From assembly GCA_032622095.1 (NCBI GenBank), contig CP136066.1, positions 104,987,319-105,051,318 of the forward strand: 64,000 nucleotides of DNA. Reading direction: 5' to 3'. Position 1 is the stretch's first letter. The number at the start of each line of letters is the position of its first letter. The DNA is from Siphonodentalium dalli. Taxonomy: Eukaryota; Mollusca; Scaphopoda; Gadilida; Siphonodentaliidae. The notes below the pieces were generated by a model. That model was not told where the DNA came from. It did no database searches and saw only the letters and a program-made list of their open reading frames with translations. Shown piece by piece: positions 51,229 to 61,439 of the stretch. The translations under genes and the position numbers were made by a program.

Positions 51229-53616
51229 AGGTATTCAATGAGATTAAACACCCCTAAACTACTATTTCTTTGGCTTCGGGATTAAATAATATTTGATTCG
51301 AGTCGAGGAACCTACCCATCAAAGCTCAGAGTGATCAGATATCGATTTTGGAATCTGTTATTTCAACTGCTTGTGGCCCAGAAACACGTCGTCAAAATGA
51401 TGGTCTCGGTCAATATTGCGGATGAAGATGGATAACTCTAAAAACAAGTGGTAATACTGCCAAATTTCGTGAATACTTAAGTGATAATACGGCCATATTT
51501 TGTTGAACAAAATGTTGATAAATAACACTTTTTGGGAAATTTGATACCATAGTTGAGTGGTTAGCATTATTTTTTGGCAATAAATCGATTCTGATAACTA
51601 AAGCGTATTTTGAAGAATTGTTGTTGTTGTTGTTGTTGTTGTTGCTGTTGTATCTTGATGATATGGGGACCCTCTGATCGGATTGAGTACCTTTAAAAAT
51701 CAGCAAACTCAAATGCTACACAGTTGGGCTACATGTACCGGTATAATATATTAATGTGCGTCCAACCGTGTGATGTACACAGTGTCCTCTAGTCATTAAT
51801 ATGGGCATTTCATATCAGAAATGATGCAATTGGTAACCACAGTGCAACAATAAGTGATATAATTCAAATATTTTCACTTAGAAATATTTCAATGTTGGCA
51901 AAAAGATTGGAAGCAGATACCGTCGGGAACTGTTTTTATGATTTTGCTTGCAATCTTGCTATACCGTACTACCAATCCACTGTTTTTTATTTGTATTAAT
52001 ATGTTGGAATATGTTAAATAGTAATTGCTAGCAAGAACGAGGTTGATCTAATATTGGTTCATATTGTTACAATTTATTTACCAATTTGGTGGGGGGGGGG
52101 GTCATAAAATTTGGCCTGAAAAAAAAATAGGGAACTATTTTTGTTTCGACCCTGTGTCTACAAATTGTGTCACGATATCCTTGCTCCGAACTGACCGTAA
52201 TTGTTTACCACCCTACACCCGATACACCGGAACCGCCTCAACCAAAATCATACTCGTTGATTGCATACACAGCTGGTGGCTACCGTCTTTGGTGGATTTT
52301 CGTAAAGCTTATATATCGCGGGACATAACTCTAATACGATATCGGACATATCGGAACAATTAAAACAAAAGTGGCGGGAATAATTAAAACAAATGTTATA
52401 TCCATTATTTAGTTACTCGATAGCACTTTCTTAATCGTATGAATTTATCATTGGTCGACAACTGTATACTATCACTTATTTTGTTTGTCTTTAAATTTTA
52501 TGAACGAAATAATCCACTGAAATAGCATGTAATTTTAGCACACCAAGCGCTGGAGTTGACGACGTTATACTAATCGCCTCTTCGCCGTTGTTACTGTTAA
52601 GATCATACTTTTAGGGATCATTTCTATAGTATGCATCGACGATACGTCAGGTAATACTGACTGGATCGTAGCGTGCTCTTCTGAGCGCGAAGCGGACTTG
52701 GATCTCTGACTTCGGTTGGAGATCTTAAGTCATTGATGACCGTTCCTCTTCTCTTTAGCGGGAGATGGAGGAAGAGCACGCATTCTGAGTGGTTTTTTAA
52801 AGAAAAAAAAATTAATAAAATAAATTTTAACATCCTTTTACAGTTAGAAATTCAAAGATAAGCATGCTCCACATAATTTTTCATATCAGGGCTTTCTCGC
52901 ATAAACAACTTCTCTCGCAAAAAGGGAATATCACACGATTCTTTAAAATTTCGATGAATGTATCCTTGACTTCAAATCAAAATGGGGAAATTCCGTGACT
53001 CTCTTCTTATCGTAATGTAATCGTTGATAAATATGCTGATTGGAAAAAAATTGCATCATAAATTTTTCCGACCTCCCAACACCTCCCTGTGTCGGATTTG
53101 TTCTGCACCCCTCCCCTTGCATCTATTGGTAATAATTTTGTTTATCTTGTCTTGGGACATTACAACCCGATTCCTTTTATAACGTCATTAACGACGTCAA
53201 CTGTAACAGAAAATGCCTTCGCTAAATTATGGGGCATAATATATAGTCAGCATAAATCGCAAAATTGTTCCATTAAATAAAACAATATCGACCAAAATTT
53301 CAGTTTACTAAAAGCTAATATTTTCAAAGTGTGCAATAAAGACAGTTGTGCCAACATGTTAACGCTGTTGGGCTATTTTGTCGTGTCGCGAGGTAAAACT
53401 CGAACATACGGTTCTGGTTTTACCATCGTGTCACAATAAACTGATGGAGGTTCACCCATCTGGTGTCGTTATTTATATGTACCATACATGTATGTAATTA
53501 GCTAAAGCATGCCTCGTGGGGTACGTTTGGACGCTGGCAAATTTCTCCTGCAGTATTGCATATAATTCATGGCAGAACGCTGTGGTGTGCTAGCAGATGA
53601 ACGAGAGACAATTTAA
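51229..53616 (+). repeat. Array monomer 19 (right edge, 2388 bp)
   Basis: Has a ~20-bp deletion near 52669 (GGATCGTAGCG), an altered G run (TTGGTGGGGG), and several private changes (CACAGTTGGGC, AGTGTCCTCT). TCTATTGGTAATAA near 53122 is shared with left-edge monomer 1 only. The last ~100 bp diverge, for example GTACGTTTGGACG. Confidence 0.9.
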
Positions 53617-54077
53617 AGGTACTCAATCCGATCAAACACCCATAAACTACTATTTCTTTTTACTTCGGGGGTAAAAAATATTTGACTCGAGTCGAGGAAC
53701 CTACCCATCAAAGCTCAGAGTGATCAGATATCGATTTTGGAAGTTTGTTATTTCAATTGGCCCAGAAACCCGGCGTCAAAAGGATGGTCTCAGTCAAAAT
53801 TGCAGATGAAGATGGATAACTCTAAAAACATGTGGTAACACTGCCAAATTTCGTGAATACTCAAGTGATAATACGGCCATATTTCGTTGAACAAAATGTT
53901 GATAAATAACACGTTTTGGGAAATTTTATACGATGGTTGGCATAATTTTGTTGCAATAAATTGATTCTGATAACTAGAGCGTATTTTGAATAAATGTTGT
54001 TGTTGTTGTTGTTGTTGTTGTCGTCGTCGTCGTTGTATCTTGATGATATGGGGACCCTCTGATCGTATTGAGTACCT
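53617..54077 (+). mobile_element. Terminal MITE closing the tandem array
   Basis: Starts AGGTACTCAATCCG after TTAA (53613) and ends GTATTGAGTACCT followed by TTAT, a decayed TTAA. Its left end is canonical, unlike the AGGTATTCAATGAG of inner MITEs, and its (GTT)n run continues into TCGTCGTCGTCG. It is more diverged than inner copies, as expected for the array edge. Confidence 0.9.
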
Positions 54078-54164
54078 TTATGACATATTATGTGCTTATT
54101 TCACAACTCCAAACTGATATTTTAGGACTCAGCCACTACATCCATTTGAAGAATGGATCATTAA

Positions 54165-54516
54165 AGGTACTCAATCCGATTCGATGGTGCCTATATCATC
54201 AGATTCCAACAACAACAACATTTTTTTTAAATGCCTCTTCGGTTATCAGAATCGATTAGTTGCCCAAATATAATCTAATCACTGTCAACTATAGTATAAA
54301 ATTGCCCGAAACGTGCTATTTATCAACATTTTGTTCAACGAAATTTCGCCAGTTTGTCAAAGCCACTTGATTTTAGCGTTATCCATCTTCGTCCGTAATT
54401 TGGTCCTAAACCGTTGGTTCATCAACTTTTTGCGAGGCCGCCAAAAGTACCAGTGGTGAAAAATTATAGATATAAAACATTTATATCTGATCACTCTGAA
54501 CTTTGGTGGGTGGGTT
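54165..54516 (-). mobile_element. Same MITE family, reversed and truncated copy
   Basis: After TTAA (54161) the terminal AGGTACTCAATCCGA is followed by CAACAACAACAAC, the complement of the (GTT)n run, and later ATCTGATCACTCTGAACTTTG, the complement of the family's internal block. Homology stops at about 54516, so its original left ~80 bp are missing. It faces the terminal array MITE only 84 bp away. Confidence 0.85.
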
Positions 54517-55164
54517 CTGGTACTAACAAACTATTCAACAACGAAACGAACGAGAATAATTTCGCCAACGATAATCAGTTATCAAATTTATATGACAGAT
54601 TTCAAAGAATGACATTATGTGCTGACAAGTATGATACAAAATTTATGGAAATACCTGCATTTAGCGAGTTTATTAGCCTATTATTTTGTGAGTCATCTTC
54701 TAAGACACAATATAGGCCATGGTACAAATTTGGGCCACATTGCGTGCATTGTTGAAAAGTTATAAACGCGCCAAAAGCGTGACCGAGTTATACACAGATA
54801 CACACACACACACACAGACGACGGGTTTTATATATATAGATTATCACCACCAGAGTTTCATATAACTTTAATTCATACACCCAACCGTTTACTACATGCA
54901 CAATGAGATTTATGCAACTCCAATTTATGAAATTATGAAGAATTCGCCAAGTAATTTTACCACATGTGCAATTTGTGTGGACGTATACCCTTAGGCTACA
55001 CATGCAGTTTGATTATATTTTAACAGCATAATAATAATAAAACAACCACTTGAAGTGATGTGAAACACTCCACTGGGGCACACAGCGCATGCTCGCGTTT
55101 TAATAATTTTTTTATCAAAATTGCCAGCACACAACATCAGCATTATCTCATATATATTTTGAAG
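54517..55164. other. Unassigned intronic DNA with CA microsatellite
   Basis: Contains a frame with no recognisable domain up to ~54755, then CCAAAAGCGTGACCG, an (AC)n run at ~54801-54817 and GACGACGGGTTTTATATATA. The last part looks like the 3' tail of some dispersed element, but I cannot name it. No host gene was seen. Confidence 0.4.
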
Positions 55165-55651
55165 ACCTCTGTCTGTTTGTCTGTATGTATGTTTGTCTGT
55201 CATTTATACAAATCTACGATTCTCGACCGATCGGGACGAAACTTGGTACGTGTGTGTAGTTTTACCAGGCGGTGGACGTTGTCGTATTGGCGAGCCCGTG
55301 CGGCGCCCGTGCAGCGCATGCGCAGACTAGATCTCGGAAACGGGTGGAGCTATCGACTTGAAATTTGCTATGTGAATGTATCTTGCCCCGGATACGAATT
55401 TTATCGGGTCGCCGAGCCCGTGCGACGCCAGCTTCGCGCATGCGCAGACGAGATATCGGAAACGGGTGGAGCTATCGACTTGAAATTTGCTATGTGAATG
55501 TATCTTGCCCCGGATACGAATTTTATCGGGTCGCCGAGCCCGTGCGACGCCAGCTTCGCGCATGCGCAGACCAGATCTCGGAAACGGGTGGAGCTATCGA
55601 CTTGAAACTTGGTTTTTAAATAGCCCGGACAACGTCGGGCTCATCGGCTAG
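55165..55651 (+). mobile_element. Helitron-like 3' end with tandem repeat
   Basis: The segment ends with a hairpin (AGCCCGGAC...GTCGGGCT, 55622-55641), a 6-bp spacer and CTAG (55648-55651), followed by T. A subterminal hairpin plus CTRR next to a T is the Helitron 3' signature. The 5' end (expected TC after an A) is not identified; the start given is where GTCTGTTTGTCTG-type simple sequence begins. No Rep/helicase coding is present, so it would be non-autonomous. Confidence 0.55.
55289..55620 (+). repeat. 122-bp tandem repeat, three units
   Basis: Units start GGCGAGCCCG at 55289 and GCCGAGCCCG at 55411 and 55533. Each has CGCATGCGCAGAC and CGGAAACGGGTGGAGCTATC, and the second and third are nearly identical. 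GC content is well above the surroundings. The two plus-strand frames and one minus-strand frame through it are repeat artefacts. It sits inside the Helitron-like segment. Confidence 0.92.
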
Positions 55652-55694
55652 TATCATATAAATCAAATAAAGTGACTCTAGTTAGTGAAATCAT

Positions 55695-55765
55695 GGTCGT
55701 TTGTTTATCGGCGGTTTTTAGCGGACTATATGTGTTTACATTTTTGCGTGTTCAAATGATGTGCT
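55695..55765 (-). repeat. Short fragment of the GGCGGTTTT dispersed repeat
   Basis: GTTTATCGGCGGTTTTTAGC followed by GTGTTTACATTTTTGCGTG resembles the inverted copy at 811-990. It is a truncated copy. Confidence 0.5.
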
Positions 55766-55828
55766 TTACAAGGGTACATCCATTGTTGTTTAATTTTTCG
55801 ACAATAGTTACTGTAGTTTAATAAGCGA

Positions 55829-56070
55829 TATCACTGGGTCGCGGCCGTATATGGTTCATCCAACTCCGTTACGTGGTTTCAGATATTCTTCCAGCCCAGG
55901 TTCCGTGGTTTTAGTGCTACTGGTCAAAGTTTTGGAGTAGCATTTCCATATATGGAGCTTTTGAATTATTCACGACTTCCCAAAATGGAATGCTACTCCA
56001 AAACTTTGACCCGCAGCACTAAAACCACGGAACCCTACCTGGTGGATCCAATATGACCACGAGTTAGTGA
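55829..56070. mobile_element. Palindromic foldback MITE 1
   Basis: The left half TCACTGGGTCGCGGCC...GGTTCCGTGGTTTTAGTGCT is mirrored by the right half, whose complement reads TCACTAACTCGTGGTC...GGTTCCGTGGTTTTAGTGCT. The arms also share CAAAGTTTTGGAGTAGCAT around a short centre at ~55970. A fragment of the same family recurs at 57066-57160. Confidence 0.75.
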
Positions 56071-56072
56071 CA

Positions 56073-56556
56073 GGTGGGGAATCACGTGGTTTCAAGTTGA
56101 TGAGTATACACCAGGCATTCAAAATGGCCGAGGCGATCTATACGACGCGACCAGACGCGATGATCAAAGATAATAAACTAAGATATATGACATATTCCAT
56201 ATAATTTTGACAGCTACGAGCAGATGCTATACTATTTTTCAAACAAGCTGATACCTCATTTATTTCCAATTTCATATTTGTTTGCTCTAACATTCTGACC
56301 AAAGTTGTCAGTCGAAGGATTCTCCAAGATGTATGGACTAGTGTATTCCACGCACCTCCGACTGGCAACTTTGGTCAGAATGTTATAGAAGACCACTACG
56401 TATTTCCGAACAAATAAGGTATCAACATGTTTCAAAAATATATAACAGTCAAACTGCTATGTTTTGCGTCAGTTCCTCGTATATTATGTGTTTGTGCGTT
56501 TCAACATTTTGAATGCGTGGTACTCACCAACCTCGAAACCACGTGATTCCCCACCG
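56073..56556. mobile_element. Palindromic foldback MITE 2 (484 bp)
   Basis: The outer arms GTGGGGAATCACGTGGTTTC and GAAACCACGTGATTCCCCAC are perfect complements. The inner arms ACATTCTGACCAAAGTTG and its near complement CAACTTTGGTCAGAATGT flank a centre near 56335. Intermediate blocks (CTGATACCTCATTTATT against AATAAGGTATCA) also pair, so nearly the whole element is one long hairpin. No coding. Confidence 0.85.
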
Positions 56557-56604
56557 TGATTATACATTCTTCAAATAAGTGTAGTGGCTGAGGCGTAAAT
56601 ATAT

Positions 56605-56765
56605 AGATAGTTATCAACTGGTTCAGAGAACTACGTTAAATAATTCACGAGAGGCGAGAGACGTCGATAAAGAAACGAGTGCGCTTAACGCGCACGAGTT
56701 TATTACACAAACGTCTCTCACCTCGAGTGAATTATTGAACGTAATTCTCGGAACTAATTGATTAC
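56605..56765. mobile_element. Palindromic MITE 3 (~160 bp)
   Basis: The left arm AGTTATCAACTGGTTCAGAG...TAATTCACGAGAGGCGAGAG pairs with a right arm whose complement reads AATCAATTAGTTCCGAGAAT...TAATTCACTCGAGGTGAGAG. The centre is the near palindrome AGTGCGCTTAACGCGCAC. Confidence 0.8.
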
Positions 56766-57409
56766 TCTATTTATTATACTTATTAAAACACACATAATTA
56801 ATGCATGAATGTCCCGATGTGGAGAAAGATCAACCATCGAAAATTCAGTCTAAATCAGTAACCGACGTAACGTCAATGAAGTCACGGGAAATGACATAAT
56901 TCACTAGTGACATTACCATTTTTAATTAACAGCGTTTTCAATGGAAATCGCGCATAGGAGTGTAATAAAATGAAATAAACATTAAAAGTTGTAAACGTAC
57001 AATTTGTCAGGAGGTTAAAATTTGTTGTTTTCTAAATTCTACGAAGAAACATGACATATCTGTATAAGCGAGATCACTGAGTCGCGGCCATTTTGGATTC
57101 ATCCAGCCCCCGTCCGCGGTTTGAGTGCTACATGTCAAAGTTCTGTAGCTGCATTGATTATATAACACTGAAAAACACCTTGCTTGATATAGAATATTCT
57201 AACCATTTATTTCATACAGTTTTATCATTTAGATGACTAGCAATAATTTATGTGTCAATTTTTCAATAAAAATATGACATTATTTGGTATTTAAAGTTTG
57301 TTTAGTGGCACAAAGTTAACTATAGGTTGTGTGTAGTGTTGTGACAGGTAGTCTGAACCTCGAATACATTATAACCTCGTAAAACGCTCTCTAATATTAT
57401 CCATTGCAG
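56766..57409. other. End of intron 2, unassigned except one repeat fragment
   Basis: Holds a ~95-bp fragment of palindromic MITE 1 (57066-57160, ATCACTGAGTCGCGGCC...GAGTGCTACATGTCAAAGTT), then AT-rich sequence to the acceptor CCATTGCAG. Confidence 0.5.
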
Positions 57410-57544
57410 CTCGTTGGTCCTCAATTACTGTACGCCTTCCGTGCAGCGCCAGCAGATATCACCTGGACGACCGAGATAGAAGATGCGTGGGGACAACTCA
57501 TGTGTAGTATGACAGATATTATGAAGGGAGCTATGCTTCTTTGA
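57410..57544 (+). CDS. Globin exon 3 (G and H helices) and stop
   Basis: Starts in phase 0 right after TTGCAG and reads LVGPQLLYAFRAAP (helix G), then WTTEIEDAWGQL (helix H with the AW characteristic of globins) and ends DIMKGAMLL before TGA at 57542. The 44 residues match the usual last exon of single-domain globins: the G-P-x-L-L-Y opening and the T-x-E-x-x-x-A-W pattern align with neuroglobin-like proteins without gaps. Joined to exon 2 it continues the frame exactly. There is no C-terminal extension. The microsatellite starts about ten bases beyond the stop, so it would be in the 3' untranslated region. Confidence 0.93.
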   Translation, partial: LVGPQLLYAFRAAPADITWTTEIEDAWGQLMCSMTDIMKGAMLL

Positions 57545-57553
57545 CCTTAGGTT

Positions 57554-57579
57554 GATGATGATGATGATGATGATGATGC

Positions 57580-57622
<43 letters not shown>

Positions 57623-58339
57623 CTCGTGATGAAGAAGTCGCGGACGATGGTGATGCCAATGGCGAGGATGATGATGATGATTATGATGATGTTGCTGTTT
57701 ACGAGATGATAGTGATGGCGATGATGATGATTATGATGATGATGCTGTTGACGAGATGATAGTGATGGCGACGAAGATGGCCAGGGCGATGATTATGATG
57801 ATGATGATGATGATGATTGTGATGATGATGATGATGATGGTGACGACGATGTCGGTGATGACGACGATGATGGTGGCGATAAAGATGGCGACGGTTATGT
57901 TGTTGATGATGATGGCTATGGTGATGGCGATGATGATGATGAAGATGATGATGATGGTGATGTTGATGATGACGATGATGATGATGATGATGGTGATGTT
58001 GATGATGACGATGATGATGCTGATGATGATAATGATGATGATGGTGATGATGATGATTATGATGATGTTGATGATGATGATGATGACGAAGAAGAAGATG
58101 ATTATGGTGCTGCTGCTGATGGTGATGATGATGCTGGTGTTGATGCTGATGATGATGATGATGATAATGACGGTGGCGAGGACGATAAAGATGACGTTGG
58201 TGATGACGATGATGATGACGATAATTAATGATAATGATGATTATGACGATGCCGATGATGGTGATGATGATGCTTATGAAGATGACGATGATGATGATGA
58301 TGATTGTGTTGGTGGTGGTGGTGATGACGACGATGACCA
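57554..58339 (+). repeat. GATG-type microsatellite, ~790 bp
   Basis: Almost uninterrupted GATGAT-based sequence with interspersed GGTGAT, GACGAT and GTTGCTGTT variants, including a ~57-bp duplication near 57700-57770. It gives long artefactual frames (Met/Asp-rich on plus, His-rich on minus). It abuts the globin stop codon and is cut by the foldback element. Short GATGACGATGATG remnants occur just beyond that element's right end. Confidence 0.95.
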
Positions 58340-58450
58340 TAGTGGGGGGGATAGTTGCAAAATCGTTCACTTTGTGATAGAAGCGCCAAACTTTCAGAGT
58401 TTGTTAAGTAGTTGGTGAGTATCACTAAACTGGCTGGTTCCAGATTTTGG

Positions 58451-58465
58451 AGGTCACCTTGACCT
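58451..58465 (+). promoter_or_regulatory. Consensus ERE-like nuclear-receptor palindrome, left arm
   Basis: AGGTCACCTTGACCT is an exact AGGTCAnnnTGACCT inverted repeat, followed by further TTGACCT half-sites up to ~58483. Function is not shown; it lies in a repeat element. Confidence 0.4.
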
Positions 58466-59714
58466 TCAATTTGACCTTGACCTTTTTGAAAATCTCAGTT
58501 TTTGGGTTGGGTGGTTTATGCCATCCTCTTCTTGTGAAAATCGCATCTTCTCACAGTTTTCTCAATACAGTTATAGTTGGGAGGTGACTACGGTTCATTT
58601 GGGCCAAAACATATCTAAATTTTCATAAGATGGCCGCCAATATGGCCGCCGGAAGTTGAAAATGTGACAATTTTTCACAAATATCTTCTAGTTCAATTCT
58701 TGCTGTTTGGAACTGGTTGAGTAATGCAACTTTATTTTGTGTTTTGTATATTAACCGATCATTGGAGCAATTAAATATGCAATTATTGTGGTCCTAGCCC
58801 CTTCCGATCCCTCAAAACTTCGATTTTACAGGATGCGGTATAAAATTTCACAAAAAATCACAATTGGGAATCTAGTCATATTTCAACAAGAAATGAACAT
58901 AACTTTGTAATGTAAGTGAGGCATATCATTACCTATGAATATTCCAAATCACTGGAACCAAAATTCTTACTTTGGCTCAAAATGGCTGCCAATATGGCCG
59001 CCAAAATATGGAAAATGGTAAATATTACACCAGCGTCTCCTGCAATCATTTGCAAGTTGTGGTTGATGTATAAAATTGGCAATTATGCATTCTATACATT
59101 GAATACTAACATGTCTGATGCACCATGGTTAAGTGTTACTATTGTCACCACTGACATCGTCAAAAATATTGGACTTTTCTCTCAAAAACTTGACATAAAT
59201 ATTGGCAAAAATTCACTTTTCAGGTTTGGACCATTTTTTCAGGTAAAATGTAACTATCTTTGGATTGAAAGGTTTTTATTGTTTGGTCTATCTTAAATGT
59301 GTCTCACTACGGTGTTTATAGACCAAATTGCTCAAGATGGCTTCCAAAATGGCAACCAAATTTGTAAAATGTTAATTTTTTACATATATCCCGAACATTC
59401 TCTGCATTATCCGAAAATGTAGCAAAATGTGACTCACTTGGTTATTATACGTGTTAGTTAATTAACTGACAACTAAATGTTCTATTCTGGTTGTCCCACT
59501 TCCGTATGGGGCAAAATAAATTCATTTTAAAGTATGTAATTTTGCCGAGCACCTCTTTTGTGATTTTGGCCATAGTTATTGAAAGGAAATGGGCAGAACT
59601 TTGAGACAGAATTGAGATGGACCATAATATTTGGCTATTCTGGTCCATTATGCTAAGAAAATGTCAACTGAAAACAGTGTGGATGCCAAGATCGTAGCCA
59701 GGGAGTTACTCTAT

Positions 59715-61330
59715 GATCATACGTGAGGTGAATAGGTATACAGTGAGTTATTGTATGTCATGACTTATGTGAATAGGTATACAATGAGTGACTATATGGT
59801 TATGAGTGGGTTGTCCATTGTAAGATATATGTATACAAGGAGATGTCATGGTCAGGTGTGAGGTGAATCGGTATGCATGGAGTGACTGTATAGTGTATGA
59901 TTGTGTATATCCAGGTGTGCCTGTATGGGCATTGGTGTGGTGTATGGATATAGCTACATGGTCATCTATGTGTTGATTATGTATATATGGAGTGACTCTA
60001 AGGGCATGGGTGTGATGTACATGTGTTGTCTGTATGATCATAAATGGGTGTGTTGGTAAATAGTGTGATTTGATGGTTACGGGTAATGTGTATAGGTATA
60101 CATGGAATGACTGTACGGACATGATTGAATATGATTACCTGGAGTAAGCTTGGTGGACATTGTCGAGTGTGTGAGTATATAGGGAGCGTCTTTGTGGTAA
60201 CGGGTGGGATGCATATTTATATATCTTATGGATGTATTATCATTGGTTGGTGTATAGGGATTAGCTCTATTATCATGGATGGCATGTATGATTATACAGT
60301 GAATTGCTGAATTGTCATGTGTGAGGTGTATATGCAAGTATGGATTGTTTGGGTGGTTGTGTGTATATCTGGAAGGGCTGAATGGCCATTAGTGAGGTTT
60401 ACTTGTATGCTTGGAGTGAATCTATGGTCTAGGGTGGGCTGTATATGTATATTGAGTGGTTATATGACTATGTGTGTCGATATAGGTATACAGGTAGTGA
60501 ATGTATGGTCAATGGTGAGATGAGTACATGTATGTATACAAGTAGTGACAGTATGGTCATAAATATAATGGACATCTATACAGGGGGTGACTATTAAAAT
60601 GGTCATGTGTCAGGCGTATGAGTATACCTGGTGTTCCTGTTTGGTGACTCGTGGCGGTATGGTCATGTGTAGGTTATATCAGTATACACATGTGTTGCTT
60701 TTTGTCATGGGCAAGGGATATGTGTATATAGCAAGTGGCTATATGGCCATGGATAAAGTGCATATGCATACATGGAGTGACTATACTGACATGGCTGGGA
60801 TGTATTAGTATATATTGAGTGACTATGCGGCTATGGTGTGACAAATAGGGATACAGGGAGTGACATGGCCTATGTTGAGGTGAATATGTATGCAAGGATT
60901 GACCATGGTCGTGTATGAATGTTTTGAATAGGTACACACGGTGTGATTATATGGCCATAGGTCAGGTACCATTGGTGAAGGTATGTGTATGAAGCGAATG
61001 GCTATATGGCCATTGGTGAGGTGCATATGTATACCCGGAGTGACTTTATGGTCATTGTTGATGTATATATTGATTGTCTATTTGACCACGTGTTTGGAGA
61101 ATATGTATACAGGGGATGACCTTATGGCCAATGGTGAACTGAATGGGTATACAAGGAATGACTATATAGTTATCGGTCATGTTTAGAAGTATCCCCGGTG
61201 TGCCTGTATCGTGACGCATGGCTGTAAGGTCACCCGTGGTCATGGGTCAGGTGTACATTTATACAGTGGGTCACTATATTGTTATGTCTGTGGTGTTTAT
61301 GTATATAAGTAATGACTGTGTGGTAATAGG
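59715..61330 (+). repeat. Degenerate minisatellite core, left orientation
   Basis: Many imperfect units of about 40-60 bp around GTATACA(G/T)GGAGTGACTA, then TATGGTCATG and GGTGAGGTG. Units are much diverged, so copy number is uncertain. Its open frames on both strands are periodic artefacts. Confidence 0.8.
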
Positions 61331-61439
61331 TGGCCATCGTTTTCCGTGTTTAACGCCCCCCCCCCCATGTTTTTAAACACCATCAAGATAGAGAACTCTC
61401 TGACATGACCTCTCCATTGATTAACATATCCTTGAGTTA
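61331..61439. other. Centre of the foldback element
   Basis: Short non-repetitive spacer between the two oppositely oriented minisatellite halves, including a C tract (about 61358-61368) and CATCAAGATAGAGAACTCTC. Confidence 0.6.

Larger units (their letters stand above)
8070..54077 (+). repeat. Tandem array of 19 MITE-plus-spacer monomers, ~2.4 kb each
   Basis: Each monomer is a ~390-430 bp MITE followed by a ~2-kb spacer. The MITE has inner-copy ends AGGTATTCAATGAG...CGGATTGAGTACCT between TTAA sites. Measured from MITE start to MITE start, inner periods run 2377-2411 bp, apart from 2329 for the second monomer and one enlarged to 2988 bp by an insertion. The array ends with a twentieth MITE. 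Spacer landmarks in every copy include a variable G run in CAATTTGGGGG, a GGTAAAAC/GTTTTACC hairpin (9718-9750 in the first monomer) and a GCGTGCTCTTC/GAAGAGCACGC pair ~100 bp apart. Variable sites are mainly the (GTT)n and G runs. The repeated open frames (~120, ~100, 65 and 63 codons) are copies of the same noncoding sequence: their starts and ends shift when these runs change length. Confidence 0.97.
7255..57409 (+). other. Globin intron 2 (G7.0 position), 50.2 kb
   Basis: Donor GTAAGT at 7255 and acceptor CCATTGCAG ending at 57409 are both phase 0, the ancestral G7.0 globin intron. About 46 kb of it is the 2.4-kb tandem array. The rest is other repeats, listed separately. No host exon was found between the two sites. 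Confidence 0.9.

Noticed and set aside
8070-54077. Recurrent open frames of ~120, ~100, 65 and 63 codons in every monomer as a repeated gene family
   Set aside because: They are copies of one noncoding repeat. Starts and ends change with the G and (GTT)n runs, the Asn run is the complement of the microsatellite, and none has a recognisable domain.
8070-54077. Tandem array as a pure assembly artefact
   Set aside because: Monomers carry ordered private variants, deletions and one insertion, so they are distinct sequences. The exact copy number still depends on the assembly.
54414-54755. 113-codon frame following the reversed MITE as a host gene
   Set aside because: Its first part lies in the MITE fragment. 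The rest has no recognisable domain or splice context.
57699-58418. His-rich (minus) and Met/Asp-rich (plus) proteins of over 200 codons
   Set aside because: Both are direct translations of the GATG microsatellite.
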